Assembly: GCA_040752295.1 (NCBI GenBank)
Contig: JBFMFE010000154.1
Span: 1 to 5,513, forward strand
Length of the DNA stretch: 5,513 bases
Direction of reading: 5' to 3'
Source: JBFMFE01 sp040752295
GTDB taxonomy: Bacteria > UBP15 > UBA6099 > JBFMBQ01
Under the pieces are notes generated by a model. It ran no database searches, had not been told where the DNA came from, and was given only the letters and a program-made list of their open reading frames with translations. Of this stretch, positions 5,498 through 5,513 are shown one piece after another. A program made the position numbers and the translations under genes. Each line of letters opens with the position of its first letter. Position 1 is the stretch's first letter.

Positions 5498-5513
5498 CGG
5501 TGTGCAAACACCG
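5498..5513. other. Short hairpin with a GCAA tetraloop at the window edge
   Basis: CGGTGT and ACACCG pair perfectly around GCAA, a GNRA-type loop. The surrounding GGAGTGCGGTG resembles a dispersed hairpin sequence I recall from some environmental bacterial genomes. The element is cut by the window edge, so its extent cannot be judged. Confidence 0.3.

Noticed and set aside
5428..5513. Possible start of another gene (ATG at 5428, open to the window edge)
   Set aside because: The nearest GGAGG is about 14 bases away, the 28 visible codons show no motif, and the sequence overlaps a likely dispersed hairpin element.

Overview
The window holds the adaptation half of a type II-C CRISPR-Cas locus followed by an unrelated large membrane protein gene. 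Layout from left to right: the last 39 codons of an upstream gene (2-121), about 200 bases without a convincing gene, cas1 (322-1362), cas2 (1399-1761), a perfect bidirectional terminator (1769-1807), a five-repeat CRISPR array (1811-2110), an intergenic stretch of about 330 bases with hairpins and degenerate repeats, a GT-C glycosyltransferase-like/TPR gene (2439-5240), its terminator, and a repeat-rich tail.

Cas1 and Cas2 have the sequence hallmarks of the type II family. The array has five identical 36-base repeats separated by four spacers of exactly 30 bases. Read on the minus strand, every repeat contains a near-consensus sigma-70 promoter, TTTACA-17 bases-TACAAT, with the -10 box as its last six bases. 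This is the layout known from Neisseria type II-C loci, where each spacer has its own promoter. The array is therefore predicted to run on the minus strand, towards cas2, and both transcription units would end at the shared hairpin between them. Neither cas9 nor a tracrRNA anti-repeat is visible. The gene immediately upstream of cas1 does not end like a Cas9, so the effector is farther upstream, elsewhere, or lost. Cas1 also carries an unusual Ser/Pro-rich insertion of about 48 residues in its N-terminal domain.

The right half encodes one protein of about 930 residues: a polytopic DUF2723/TMEM260-like membrane domain with the conserved WGDSAEF and SPGYPL motifs, an extracytoplasmic linker, and a C-terminal run of TPR repeats. 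It is probably an envelope glycosyltransferase and has no evident link to CRISPR.

Degenerate copies of a short interspersed intergenic sequence (roughly TTCACCGCAGAGACGCAGAG, in either orientation) lie between cas1 and cas2, upstream of the membrane protein gene and downstream of it. The GC-rich coding sequence, the type II-C locus and these repeats suggest a bacterium, probably from an environmental lineage. The sequence alone does not let me name the phylum.
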